Source: Bosea sp. OAE506
Lineage (GTDB): Bacteria; Pseudomonadota; Alphaproteobacteria; Rhizobiales; Beijerinckiaceae
DNA: 64,000 nucleotides
NCBI RefSeq assembly: GCF_040546595.1
Contig: NZ_JBEPOB010000001.1
Span: 3,163,001-3,227,000 of the forward strand
Reading direction: 5' to 3'
Positions 26,729-34,818 of the stretch are shown here, in pieces. Both the position numbers and the translations under genes were made by a program. The number at the start of each line of letters is the position of its first letter. Positions within the stretch are counted from its first letter, which is position 1. The notes beneath the pieces are model-generated. The model made no database searches. It was not told where the DNA came from and saw only the letters and a list, made by a program, of their open reading frames with translations.

Positions 26729-27328
26729 ATGACCTTCACCCTCACGAACTTCCAGCAGGGGCGTTTTCTCGACGCCAACGACCCCGAGACGCGCGACGGG
26801 GTCTGCGTCGCGCTCTGCGACCTCTGGCTGAAATCACTGTTCGAAGCGCCTGGAGCCGCGCCGCGGCTGCGGCTGCAGGCCCTCGCTGTCGATTTCAGTC
26901 GGGCGGAGGCGCATCAGCGGCGCTACGGGCGGCTGCGCGATACCCTCGGCCGCGACGATGCGCGCCGCCAGATGGGCGCTCGCGTCGGCATCGACTTTGC
27001 GGAGCAGACCTTTGTCGACATGAAGCTGCATGCCGGACGCGAGGGCATGCGCCGGAAGGTCGCCGACGACCTGCGCGAGCCCGGCGCCGCCGCAACCTGG
27101 ACGATGCGCTTTTCAGGGGGCGGCGGCCATGCCATCGCCGGGATCAACCGGATCGAGCCGCGCCCCTATGGCCTCGAATGCCGGATCCACATCTTCGATC
27201 CGAATCTCGGCGAGTATGCCGGCGACTATGGCAGTTGCGGCGCGATCATCGAGGATCTCGTCCGGCGCATCCCGCTCTATGCCACGACGGCGATCTTTCA
27301 CCGCACGGCGGCGACGGGGACACGATAG
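26729..27328 (+). CDS. YopT-type (peptidase C58) cysteine protease-like protein
   Basis: This 199-residue protein shows the catalytic triad of the YopT/AvrPphB peptidase family in order and spacing. C26 lies in DGVCVALCDLWL, H134 in GGGGHAIAGI and D157 in IFDPNLGEY. Known members are effectors that cleave host proteins or process themselves. There is no Sec signal peptide; a type III signal cannot be judged by eye. It starts 100 bases after the PF06684 pair on the same strand and is probably functionally separate. Family assignment rests on these motifs only. Confidence 0.68.
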   Translation: MTFTLTNFQQGRFLDANDPETRDGVCVALCDLWLKSLFEAPGAAPRLRLQALAVDFSRAEAHQRRYGRLRDTLGRDDARRQMGARVGIDFAEQTFVDMKLHAGREGMRRKVADDLREPGAAATWTMRFSGGGGHAIAGINRIEPRPYGLECRIHIFDPNLGEYAGDYGSCGAIIEDLVRRIPLYATTAIFHRTAATGTR

Positions 27329-27360
27329 GGCGGACCGAAGGTCCGCCCCCGTCCTTCGTC

Positions 27361-28782
27361 TCAGCCTCCCAGCGACATCGTCAGCGGCGGCTTGACCTCG
27401 GGCGGCAGGGGCGAGGTGTAGCCTTCCGCGCCCAGGCGCTTCTTGTGATCGGCCTTGGCGGCAGCCATCAGGGCGGGATCGAGCAGGACCGCAGCGCCTG
27501 TCGCGGCCATCGCCTTGGCGACATGGACCATCGCCTTGTGGGCAGCCGGGCTCTTGCCCTGGGCGACGACCTGCCAAGTGTGGAAGGGCGTGCCGATCGC
27601 CACCGTCGGCGCATGGGCCTGGACCGTCGGCACGGCCCAGCTCACGTCGCCGATATCGGTCGAGCCGATCGCCGGGTTGCGCTTGGCGTCCATCGGCACG
27701 AGGAAATCAGCCAGCGGCGCGCCGGTGTCATCCATGCCGATGGTGCGCCAGATCGAGGCGATCTCCTGCGCCTGCAGGGTCTTGCGGATCTCCTGGGCGA
27801 AGGCGCGGTCGGCGTCGTCGAAATGCGGCGGGCCGAGCTCCTCCATCACGCCATGCATTGCCTGCTCCAGCGGGGTGTTGCCGAGGAGGTCGGAGACGGC
27901 GCTGACAATGCGCATCTCCATCTTGGTTTCCGTCATCAGCGCGGCGCCTTCGGCGATCTTCTTCACGCGCTGGACGAGTTCGAGCATGCCGCGGAGATCC
28001 CGCGCGCGGATCGAATAGCGTACGCGGGCATGGGCCTGGACGACGTTGGGGGCGATGCCGCCGGTGTCGAGCACGGCGTAATGCACGCGGGCGTCGCTTG
28101 GCATGTGCTCGCGCATGTAATTGACGCCGACATTCATCAGCTCGACGGCGTCGAGCGCGCTGCGGCCGAGATGAGGCGCGGCGGCGGCATGCGCGGTGCG
28201 GCCGGTGAAGGTGAAGTCGGCGCGGGTGTTGGCGAGCGCGAGCGGCGGCGCCACCTCCCACCAGCTCGACGGGTGCCAGGAGATCGCGACGTCGGCATCG
28301 TCGAAGGCGCCGGCGCGGACCATGAAGGCCTTGGCGGCGCCGCCTTCTTCCGCCGGGCAGCCGTAATAGCGCACGCGGCCGGGCAGCTTGTTCTCGGCGA
28401 GCCAGTTCTTCATCGCCACGGCGGCGAGAAGCGCTGCTGAGCCCAGAAGGTTGTGCCCGCAGCCATGGCCGTGGCCGCCAGTCTCGACCGGAGAGTGGCT
28501 GGCGACGCCGGCCTCCTGCGACAGGCCTGGCAGGGCGTCATATTCGCCCATGAAGGCGATGACGGGTCCGCCTTCGCCGGCCTCGCCGATGACGGAGGTC
28601 GGGATGTCGGCGATGCCCTTGGTGACGCGGAAGCCCTGATGCACTAGCTCGGCTTCATGCTCGGCGCTGGACCGCGTCTCAGTGTAGCAGACCTCGGGCA
28701 TGCCCCAGACCCGCTCGCTCAGCGCGATCAGGCGCTCCTTGTTGGCATCGACGTGGCGCCAGAGATCGTTTCGGTTGTCCAT
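27361..28782 (-). CDS. M20 family metallo-amidohydrolase (AbgB-like)
   Basis: This 473-residue zinc-dependent hydrolase belongs to the M20 family, closest in look to p-aminobenzoyl-glutamate hydrolase subunit B. Motifs are the acid in MGEYDALPG, GHGHGCGHNLLG, the catalytic EEGGAAK, a dimerisation domain (about 190-310) and a late metal-ligand region near GTPFHTWQV. It cleaves an amide bond in the cytosol. It converges on the C58 protease gene. It may process an N-acyl or amide intermediate of the neighbouring pathway, but there is no shared operator to support that. Confidence 0.88.
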   Translation of the reverse strand: MDNRNDLWRHVDANKERLIALSERVWGMPEVCYTETRSSAEHEAELVHQGFRVTKGIADIPTSVIGEAGEGGPVIAFMGEYDALPGLSQEAGVASHSPVETGGHGHGCGHNLLGSAALLAAVAMKNWLAENKLPGRVRYYGCPAEEGGAAKAFMVRAGAFDDADVAISWHPSSWWEVAPPLALANTRADFTFTGRTAHAAAAPHLGRSALDAVELMNVGVNYMREHMPSDARVHYAVLDTGGIAPNVVQAHARVRYSIRARDLRGMLELVQRVKKIAEGAALMTETKMEMRIVSAVSDLLGNTPLEQAMHGVMEELGPPHFDDADRAFAQEIRKTLQAQEIASIWRTIGMDDTGAPLADFLVPMDAKRNPAIGSTDIGDVSWAVPTVQAHAPTVAIGTPFHTWQVVAQGKSPAAHKAMVHVAKAMAATGAAVLLDPALMAAAKADHKKRLGAEGYTSPLPPEVKPPLTMSLGG

Positions 28783-28901
28783 GATGGTCCTGCCTTGGTC
28801 AGGCCGGCATATGAGCAATCGTGCCACGTCCCGTCCAGCCGGCAGACGCATGGCCGGGACGATTCCAGGGCAGCTTCATGCATGGCCGGCAGGCTGCTTC
28901 G

Positions 28902-29309
28902 TCAGCAGCAGGCGGCGGTGGGCGGCGCAGCGAGATCGCTGAGGATCGGGCAGTCGGGCCGGCCGTCGCCCTGGCAGGTCTCGGCGAGATGGCGCAGCGT
29001 GTCGGCCATGGCCTGGAGTTCGGCTGCCTTGGCTTCGAGATCGCGGACATGGCTCATCGCGAGGCGCTTCACATCGGAACTGGCGCGGCTCTTGTCGCGC
29101 CAGAGTGCCAATAGCGCGCGGCTTTCCTCCAGCGAGAAGCCGAGATGGCGGGCGCGCCGGATGAAGCGCAGCGTGTGGACGTCCTCGGCCTCGTAGACGC
29201 GGTATTGCGCCTGCGTCCGCTGCGGGGCCGCGATCAGGCCGATGCTCTCGTAGTAGCGGATCATCTTGGCGCTGACGCCCGACTGCCGTGCCGCTTCGCC
29301 GATGTTCAT
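28902..29309 (-). CDS. cueR: CueR-type MerR family copper regulator
   Basis: This 135-residue MerR protein has an N-terminal winged helix (MNIGEAARQSGVSAKMIRYYE), a coiled-coil dimer helix, and metal-site cysteines C112 and C120 in TCQGDGRPDCPIL. S77 is present, as in monovalent-ion (Cu+/Ag+) sensors. It ends in ACC. CueR proteins activate copper export genes, but no copA or oxidase is nearby. It starts 4 bases after the modE-like stop, so it may be co-transcribed with the molybdate genes. Confidence 0.85.
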   Translation of the reverse strand: MNIGEAARQSGVSAKMIRYYESIGLIAAPQRTQAQYRVYEAEDVHTLRFIRRARHLGFSLEESRALLALWRDKSRASSDVKRLAMSHVRDLEAKAAELQAMADTLRHLAETCQGDGRPDCPILSDLAAPPTAACC

Positions 29310-29313
29310 GGCG

Positions 29314-29721
29314 TCACGCCTCCGCTTCCGCCGGCTGCGCCTTGGCCGGGCGTGGGGTCGGATCGATGGCGCCGCGCAGTGCCTCGATGGGTGCGGCTGC
29401 CGCTTCCAGAACCGTGCGCTCGACCGCCCTGTAATGGGCGAGGACCTCGTGCCCGAGCGGCGTCAGCCTTGCGCCACCGCCCTGGGCGCCGCCGGGCTGC
29501 GCCTCGACCAGGGGCTGGCGGAACATGCGGTTGAGATCGTCGACCAGGAGCCAGGCGCGACGATAGGACATCGTCATCGCCCGCCCCGCACCGGAGATCG
29601 AGCCGGTCCGGCCGATCGCCTCGAGCAGATCGGCCTTGCCGGGACCGAGCCGGCCGCCGGGCATGAAATCGAGCCGCAGGCCGAGCCTGAGCTTGGGCAA
29701 GGTCTCGGGCGGTGCGGGCAT
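29314..29721 (-). CDS. modE: ModE-like winged-helix regulator without molybdate-binding domain
   Basis: This protein of about 135 residues corresponds to the N-terminal LysR-like DNA-binding domain of ModE (GPGKADLLEAIGRTGSISGAGRAMTMSYRRAWLLVDDLN). It lacks the two C-terminal TOBE domains that bind molybdate, ending in a short Ala/Pro tail. The ATG at 29721 has GAGGAC seven bases upstream; starts at 29739 or a TTG at 29790 are possible. It directly follows modC, and a ModE-like palindrome lies before modA, so autoregulation of the uptake operon is likely. Confidence 0.8.
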   Translation of the reverse strand: MPAPPETLPKLRLGLRLDFMPGGRLGPGKADLLEAIGRTGSISGAGRAMTMSYRRAWLLVDDLNRMFRQPLVEAQPGGAQGGGARLTPLGHEVLAHYRAVERTVLEAAAAPIEALRGAIDPTPRPAKAQPAEAEA

Positions 29722-29796
29722 GGCGGCGTCCTCGGGCATGCTGTCATGATAGGCATCGCGTGCGGAATGCCCAAGGCGACCATCGGCCAAAGGCCT

Positions 29797-30891
29797 CTAG
29801 GGCGTTTCGACCGAAACGCTCTTCACGATGGCCACGACCGGGCTCCCGATGCCGAGACCCATCGTGACAAGCGATTTGCGGGTCAGCCTTGCCGCCAACC
29901 TCTCGCCCCCGCAATCGATCCGCAGGTCGACAGTACTGGCATCGGGTCCGCCTGCTGCGCCGATCTCCGCCACCGTGCCGTGAAGCTGGTTGAGCGCGCT
30001 GATACCAGCGACCGGCGCGAGAGCGATCATGACGTCGCTGGCGAGGATGCGGATCCGGATCGTCTCGCCGGCAGGCAGCCCCGTTCGCACGACCTCTAGC
30101 ATGCCGGCCCGCGTCTCGATCCGCGTCAATCCGAATCCGGGATCGCGCGCGCCGACTGTGCCCTCGATCAGCGAACCCGGCTCGGCCGATCCCGGCCTGA
30201 GCGCGAGATCGAGCCGCGACAGGGTCGTCGCGGCCGGCCCGCAAGCCGTGACCATGCCGGCCTCGACGATCGCGACCGTCGTCGCCAGCCGCGCCACCTC
30301 CGCCAGCGCGTGCGAGACATAGACGATGGGGATGCCCGCCTCATCGCGCAGGCGCTCGATATAAGGGAGGATCTCGGCCTTGCGGGCCTCGTCGAGCGAG
30401 GCGAGCGGCTCGTCCATCAGCAGCAGGCGGGGGCGCGCCAGCAGCGCCCGACCGATTGCCACACGCTGCCTCTCCCCGCCGGAGAGATCGCCCGGGCGGC
30501 GCGCCAGCAGATGGCCGATTCCGAGCAGGTCCAGAACCGCCGGGAGATCGATGCGCTCGGCGCCGCCGCGCGGCGCAAACCAGCGGCCGAAGAGCAGGTT
30601 GCGGCGCACGCTGAGATGCGGGAACAGCCGCGCCTCCTGGAAGACATAGCCGATCCGGCGGCGATGCGGCGGCACGAAGACGCCCCCCGCCCGATCGAAC
30701 AGCGCCTCGCCATCGAGCCGGACATGGCCGGATTCGGGGCGGATGAGCCCCGCGATCACGTTGACGAGCGAGGTCTTGCCGGAGCCGGAGGGACCGTAGA
30801 GCGCAGTCAGGCCGCCCTGTGAGCGCAGGGTCGCGTCGAGCGTGAAGGCCCCGAGCCGGTGCCTGACGACCATGTCGAGGCCGGCGGTCAC
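29797..30891 (-). CDS. modC: Molybdate ABC transporter ATP-binding protein
   Basis: ModC (364 residues) powers molybdate import. It shows Walker A GPSGSGKTS, signature LSGGERQRVAIGRAL, Walker B LLLMDEPLASLD, the switch-histidine region YVSHALAEV, and a C-terminal TOBE domain (about 290-355). The GTG start at 30891 overlaps the modB stop (30888-30891), so it is translationally coupled. Confidence 0.93.
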   Translation of the reverse strand: MTAGLDMVVRHRLGAFTLDATLRSQGGLTALYGPSGSGKTSLVNVIAGLIRPESGHVRLDGEALFDRAGGVFVPPHRRRIGYVFQEARLFPHLSVRRNLLFGRWFAPRGGAERIDLPAVLDLLGIGHLLARRPGDLSGGERQRVAIGRALLARPRLLLMDEPLASLDEARKAEILPYIERLRDEAGIPIVYVSHALAEVARLATTVAIVEAGMVTACGPAATTLSRLDLALRPGSAEPGSLIEGTVGARDPGFGLTRIETRAGMLEVVRTGLPAGETIRIRILASDVMIALAPVAGISALNQLHGTVAEIGAAGGPDASTVDLRIDCGGERLAARLTRKSLVTMGLGIGSPVVAIVKSVSVETP

Positions 30892-31586
30892 GTGGCGCCC
30901 ACCCGCTTCGAGGCCAGCCGCGCCAGGGCTTCGGAGGCAAAGAGCGCCGAAACCGAGATCGCGATCGAGATCAGCGTCAGCCGCATCGCGCCGGCCTCGC
31001 CGCCGGGCACCTGGGTGAAGGTGTAGATCGCCGAGGGCAGGGTCTGCGTCTCGCCGGGAATGTTCGAGACGAAGGTGATGGTGGCGCCGAACTCGCCCAT
31101 CGCCTTGGCGAAGCAGAGGATCATGCCGGCCAGGATGCCGGGCAGACAGAGCGGCAGGGTCACGGTCACGAAAACCCAGACCGGGCTCGCGCCGAGTGTG
31201 CCGGCGGCGTCCTCCAGCTTGCGGTCGACCGCCTCGATCGAGAGCCGGATCGCCCGCACCATCAATGGGAAGCCCATCACCGCGCTCGCCAGCACGGCGC
31301 CCGTCCAGCGGAATGACAGGACGATGCCGAACCAGTCTTCCAGAAACTGGCCCACCGGCCCGCGCCGGCCGAACCAGATCAGCAGCAGATAGCCGGTGAC
31401 GACGGGCGGCAGGATCAGCGGCAGATGCACCGCCGCATCGAGGATCGACTTCCCCCAGAAGCGCCCGCGGGCCAGCAGCCAGGCGACGCCGAGCCCGAGG
31501 GGCAGGCTCGCGAACATGGCCGTGGCGGCGACGAGCAGGCTCAGGCGGACCGCCGTCCATTCTTCAGGGGATAGCCAGTCGGTCAC
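30888..31586 (-). CDS. modB: Molybdate ABC transporter permease
   Basis: ModB (232 residues) is the inner-membrane channel for molybdate. It has five or six membrane segments and the permease motif AMGEFGATITFVSNIPGETQTLP, which includes the EFGA loop that contacts ModC. The GTG start at 31586 overlaps the modA stop by GTGA. Confidence 0.93.
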   Translation of the reverse strand: MTDWLSPEEWTAVRLSLLVAATAMFASLPLGLGVAWLLARGRFWGKSILDAAVHLPLILPPVVTGYLLLIWFGRRGPVGQFLEDWFGIVLSFRWTGAVLASAVMGFPLMVRAIRLSIEAVDRKLEDAAGTLGASPVWVFVTVTLPLCLPGILAGMILCFAKAMGEFGATITFVSNIPGETQTLPSAIYTFTQVPGGEAGAMRLTLISIAISVSALFASEALARLASKRVGAT

Positions 31587-32386
31587 GTGGCGTTGGCGGC
31601 CTTGTTCAGGACCGTGAAGCCCTGCTTCTCGAACGCGGCCTTCGGACCTGCGCCGCGCAGATAGGTGAGGAATGCGACCGCATCGGGATGGGTCGAATCC
31701 CTGGTCACGGCGACGGGGTAGAGAATCGGCGGGTGCGAATCCGGCGGGAAGGTCGCGAGGACCTTTACTTTGGGATCTGCGGCGGCATCGGTCGTGTAGA
31801 CGATGCCGAGCGGCGCCTCGCCACGCGAAACCAGCAGCAGCGCAGCCCGCACATTGTCGGCCTGGGCGACCTTGTCCTTCACCTTGTCCCAGGCGCCGAG
31901 CTTCTCGAGTGCTGCCTTGCCATATTTGCCGGCCGGCACGGACTCGACATTGGCCATGGCGAGGCGGCCCGGACCCAGGGCCGCAGCGAGATCGAGGCCC
32001 GGCCCCATGGCAATGGTCGCGGTCGACTCGGAGGGTGCAATCAGGGCGATGCGGTTGGCGAGCAGGGTGACGCGGGTTTCGGGCCGGATCAGCCCCTTGC
32101 CGGCGGCATAGTCCATCCAGTCGAGATCGGCCGGGAGGAACAGATCGGCCGGCGCGCCGGCTTCGAGCTGCTTGGCGAGCGCGCTGCTCGCCGCATAGGA
32201 GATTCTCGGCGCCGGCTTGCCGGTTTCCCTGACCCAGGCGGTCGTCGCATCGTCGAGCGCGTTCTTCAGGCTGGCGGCCGCGAAGATAACCAGATCGCGC
32301 GGTTGCGCGAGAGCCGGGCCGGCGCCTGTTGCGAGGCCGATGGCCACAGCCATGGCCATTCCCAGAAGCGCGCGCCGCTCGAGCAT
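31583..32386 (-). CDS. modA: Molybdate-binding periplasmic protein
   Basis: ModA (267 residues) starts with a signal peptide (hydrophobic core AMAVAIGLATGAGPALA, cleavage before QPRD). The ASLKNAL and SSALAKQLEAGAPADLF segments are typical of ModA and carry oxyanion-binding serines. It is the first gene of modABC-modE, with a palindromic Mo-box-like site 22 bases upstream. It supplies molybdate for enzymes such as the hydroxylase at 19781. Confidence 0.93.
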   Translation of the reverse strand: MLERRALLGMAMAVAIGLATGAGPALAQPRDLVIFAAASLKNALDDATTAWVRETGKPAPRISYAASSALAKQLEAGAPADLFLPADLDWMDYAAGKGLIRPETRVTLLANRIALIAPSESTATIAMGPGLDLAAALGPGRLAMANVESVPAGKYGKAALEKLGAWDKVKDKVAQADNVRAALLLVSRGEAPLGIVYTTDAAADPKVKVLATFPPDSHPPILYPVAVTRDSTHPDAVAFLTYLRGAGPKAAFEKQGFTVLNKAANAT

Positions 32387-32407
32387 CTGCCGGTCCTCCG
32401 CGTGACG

Positions 32408-32433
32408 TCGCTGTGTTTCGCCGTATACAGCGA
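32408..32433 (-). promoter_or_regulatory. ModE (Mo-box)-like palindrome before modA
   Basis: The arms TCGCTGT (32408-32414) and ACAGCGA (32427-32433) are perfect inverted repeats around a 12-base spacer. Read toward modA the site begins ATCGCTGTATAC, close to the first half of the E. coli ModE operator (ATCGCTATATA). It ends 22 bases before the modA start codon, where it would block transcription. Confidence 0.6.
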
Positions 32434-32506
32434 TGGTCGCAGAGGGCGGCGCGGCGAGTCAAGGCGCGTCCGTCGGGGATAGCGATGGTTGAGGTTTTGG
32501 TCCGCG

Positions 32507-33031
32507 TCAGCCCGGCGGGTGCTTGTGGATCGGGTCGACCCAGTAGACCGATTCTGGCGCCTCGACCGGGTCGACATCGGTGATGTTCACCACGACCGCC
32601 TCGTTGTCCGAGCGGACCAGGACGCATTCGAGCGGGTTGTCGGGGTCGGCGTTGATCTCCTGATGCGGCACGAAGGGCGGCACATAGATGAAATCGCCCG
32701 GACCGGCCTCGGCGACGAATTCGAGCCGCTCGCCCCAGCGCATCCGCGCCTTGCCGCGGACCACGTAGATCACGCTTTCTAGCTCGCCATGATGGTGCAC
32801 GCCGGTCTTGGCATTGGGCTGGATCGAGACCGTGCCCGCCCAGATTTTCTGCGCGCCGACACGGGCATGGTTGATCGCCGCCTGCCGGAACATGCCCGGC
32901 GTCTGGGCGGTGTTGGGATCGAGCTTGTCGCCGGTGATGACGCGCACGCCATCATGCTTCCAGCGCGGCTCGTCGCCATGCTCATGGTCGTGCGGGTGAT
33001 CGTGCGGATGGTCGTGGTCGTGATCGCTCAT
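32507..33031 (-). CDS. Cupin domain protein with His-rich N-terminus
   Basis: This 174-residue protein begins with a histidine/aspartate-rich tail (residues 2-18, repeats of HDHPHDH), followed by a single cupin barrel. The metal-binding motifs are GVHHHGELESVIYVVRG (first) and GDFIYVPPFVPHQEIN (second). It is probably a metal-dependent enzyme or sensor of unknown substrate; the histidine tail could store or recruit metal. It stands alone between modA and the MFS gene. Confidence 0.82.
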   Translation of the reverse strand: MSDHDHDHPHDHPHDHEHGDEPRWKHDGVRVITGDKLDPNTAQTPGMFRQAAINHARVGAQKIWAGTVSIQPNAKTGVHHHGELESVIYVVRGKARMRWGERLEFVAEAGPGDFIYVPPFVPHQEINADPDNPLECVLVRSDNEAVVVNITDVDPVEAPESVYWVDPIHKHPPG

Positions 33032-33091
33032 CGGTCGGCTCCTCCGCAGCGAGGGTAGGGCAGATGCGCTGCGCGTGGAACCACCTCGCCG

Positions 33092-34636
33092 TCAGGCCGG
33101 GTGCGCGGTGGCGGTCGCCTTGCGCAGCAGGACGAGCGCCGTCAGCGCGGTGACGAAGAGTCCGACCGTCGCGACCAGCGCCGAGAGCTGCATGCCCGCG
33201 ACAAAGGCGGCCCGCGCGGCCGCCAGCAGGCTCGCGGCGAGATCGGCCGGCAGCCGCGCCGCCTCCGCGACGGCGCCGCCGAGCGTGGCCGCGGCATTGC
33301 GGGCGGTGTCGGGCGGCAGACCGGCGGGCTGGGTCAGTGCCATCTGGCCGCGATAGACGGCCGTGACGATGCTGCCGAGCACAGCGATACCGACCGCGCC
33401 GCCGAACTCGAGGCTGGTCTCGGAGATCGCCGCCGCCGAGCCGGCGCGCTCCGGTGGGGCGCTGCCGACGACGAGCTCCGTCGTCAGCGCAACGACCGGG
33501 GTGAAGCCGAGCGAGAAGATCACTCCGGCGACCACAACGATCGCGATGGGGCTGTCCACCGTAACGCGCGAGAGCAGGGCGAAGCCCAGCGCCGCGAGGG
33601 TCAGCCCCACAGCCATGATCGGTGCCGGGCGGAAGCGATGCGCCAGGACCGGCGCGATCGGGGTGCCCAGGATGAAAGCCAGCGCCGAAGGCAGGCTCCA
33701 GAGCCCGGCCTCGAGCGGCGAGAAGTCTTTCACCAGCTGCAGATACTGGCCGATGAAGAGGAAGCTGCCGAACAGGAAGAGGAAGCCGAGCACGTTGATC
33801 GCCAGCGCGGCGCTGATGACCGGATTGCGGAACAGGCGAAGGTCGAGGAAGGGATCGGCGAGCCGGCGCTGCCGGCGCAGGAAGACGCCGCCGACGGTGA
33901 GACCCGCGAGGATAGCAACGGCGGCCTCCCAGCCGCCCCCATGCTCGGCCAGATGCTTGATGCCGTAGATCACCGCCAGGACCGCCACGAGCGAGAGCAC
34001 CGCACTGGCGAGATCGACCCGGCCGGCCTCCGGGTCCTTGAACTCCGGCAGCAGAATGGGGCCGAGCGCGAGCAGCAGGATCATCACCGGCACGCCGACG
34101 AGGAAGACCGAGCCCCACCAGTAATGCTCTAGCAGGAGCCCGCCGACGAGCGGGCCGATCGCGCCGCCGGCCGAGAAGCTGGCGATCCAGATGCCGATGG
34201 CGAAGCTGCGCTCCTTGGAATCGAGGAACATGTTGCGGATCAGCGAAAGCGTCGAGGGCGCCAGCGTCGCGCCGGCGATGCCGAGCAGGGCCCGGGTCGC
34301 GATCAGCATCTCGGCGCTGGTCGAGAAGGCGGCGAGAATCGAGGCTAGACCGAAGGCTGCAGCGCCGATCAGCAGGAGCTTGCGCCGCCCGATCTTGTCG
34401 CCGAGCGTGCCCATGGTGATCAGGGAGCCCGCGACCATGAAGCCGTAGATGTCGACGATCCAGAGCAGTTGCGCCGCGCTCGGCTTAAGATCGACGCTGA
34501 GCTGCGGGATCGCGAGGTTCAGGACTGTGAGGTCCATCGAATAGAGCAGGCAGGGCAGGGCGATCACCGCCAGCCCCAGCCAGTCACGGCGCGTCGCCTT
34601 AGGCGCGGTTGCCGTCATGTCGGGGGCGGGCTTCAT
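33092..34636 (-). CDS. MFS drug-resistance transporter, DHA2 (14-TM) family
   Basis: This 514-residue inner-membrane antiporter has about 14 hydrophobic segments. It shows the DHA2 features LNLAIPQLSVDL in TM1, GDKIGRRKLLLIG (motif A) after TM2, and the motif-C-like GALIGPLVGG variant GGAIGPLVGG in TM5. QacA/SmvA-type members export cationic drugs or dyes using the proton gradient. No adjacent TetR-type regulator is present. An ATG at 34618 is an alternative start. Confidence 0.9.
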   Translation of the reverse strand: MKPAPDMTATAPKATRRDWLGLAVIALPCLLYSMDLTVLNLAIPQLSVDLKPSAAQLLWIVDIYGFMVAGSLITMGTLGDKIGRRKLLLIGAAAFGLASILAAFSTSAEMLIATRALLGIAGATLAPSTLSLIRNMFLDSKERSFAIGIWIASFSAGGAIGPLVGGLLLEHYWWGSVFLVGVPVMILLLALGPILLPEFKDPEAGRVDLASAVLSLVAVLAVIYGIKHLAEHGGGWEAAVAILAGLTVGGVFLRRQRRLADPFLDLRLFRNPVISAALAINVLGFLFLFGSFLFIGQYLQLVKDFSPLEAGLWSLPSALAFILGTPIAPVLAHRFRPAPIMAVGLTLAALGFALLSRVTVDSPIAIVVVAGVIFSLGFTPVVALTTELVVGSAPPERAGSAAAISETSLEFGGAVGIAVLGSIVTAVYRGQMALTQPAGLPPDTARNAAATLGGAVAEAARLPADLAASLLAAARAAFVAGMQLSALVATVGLFVTALTALVLLRKATATAHPA

Positions 34637-34818
34637 CGTCGCTGTCCGTGCTGCTGTCCGCGACGGTCGCAGCCGCCTCTCGGTTGGTGTGGGCTTGGAG
34701 CCTTATGCCGGACACCACGACTGGCCTGTGACAGCAGGTGTGCGCCTGCCGCCCAGGATGGTTATCTGTCCGGTTGAGTATCGTCCGATGACGCGCCGGT
34801 CAACGGGCGCCTGCACGA

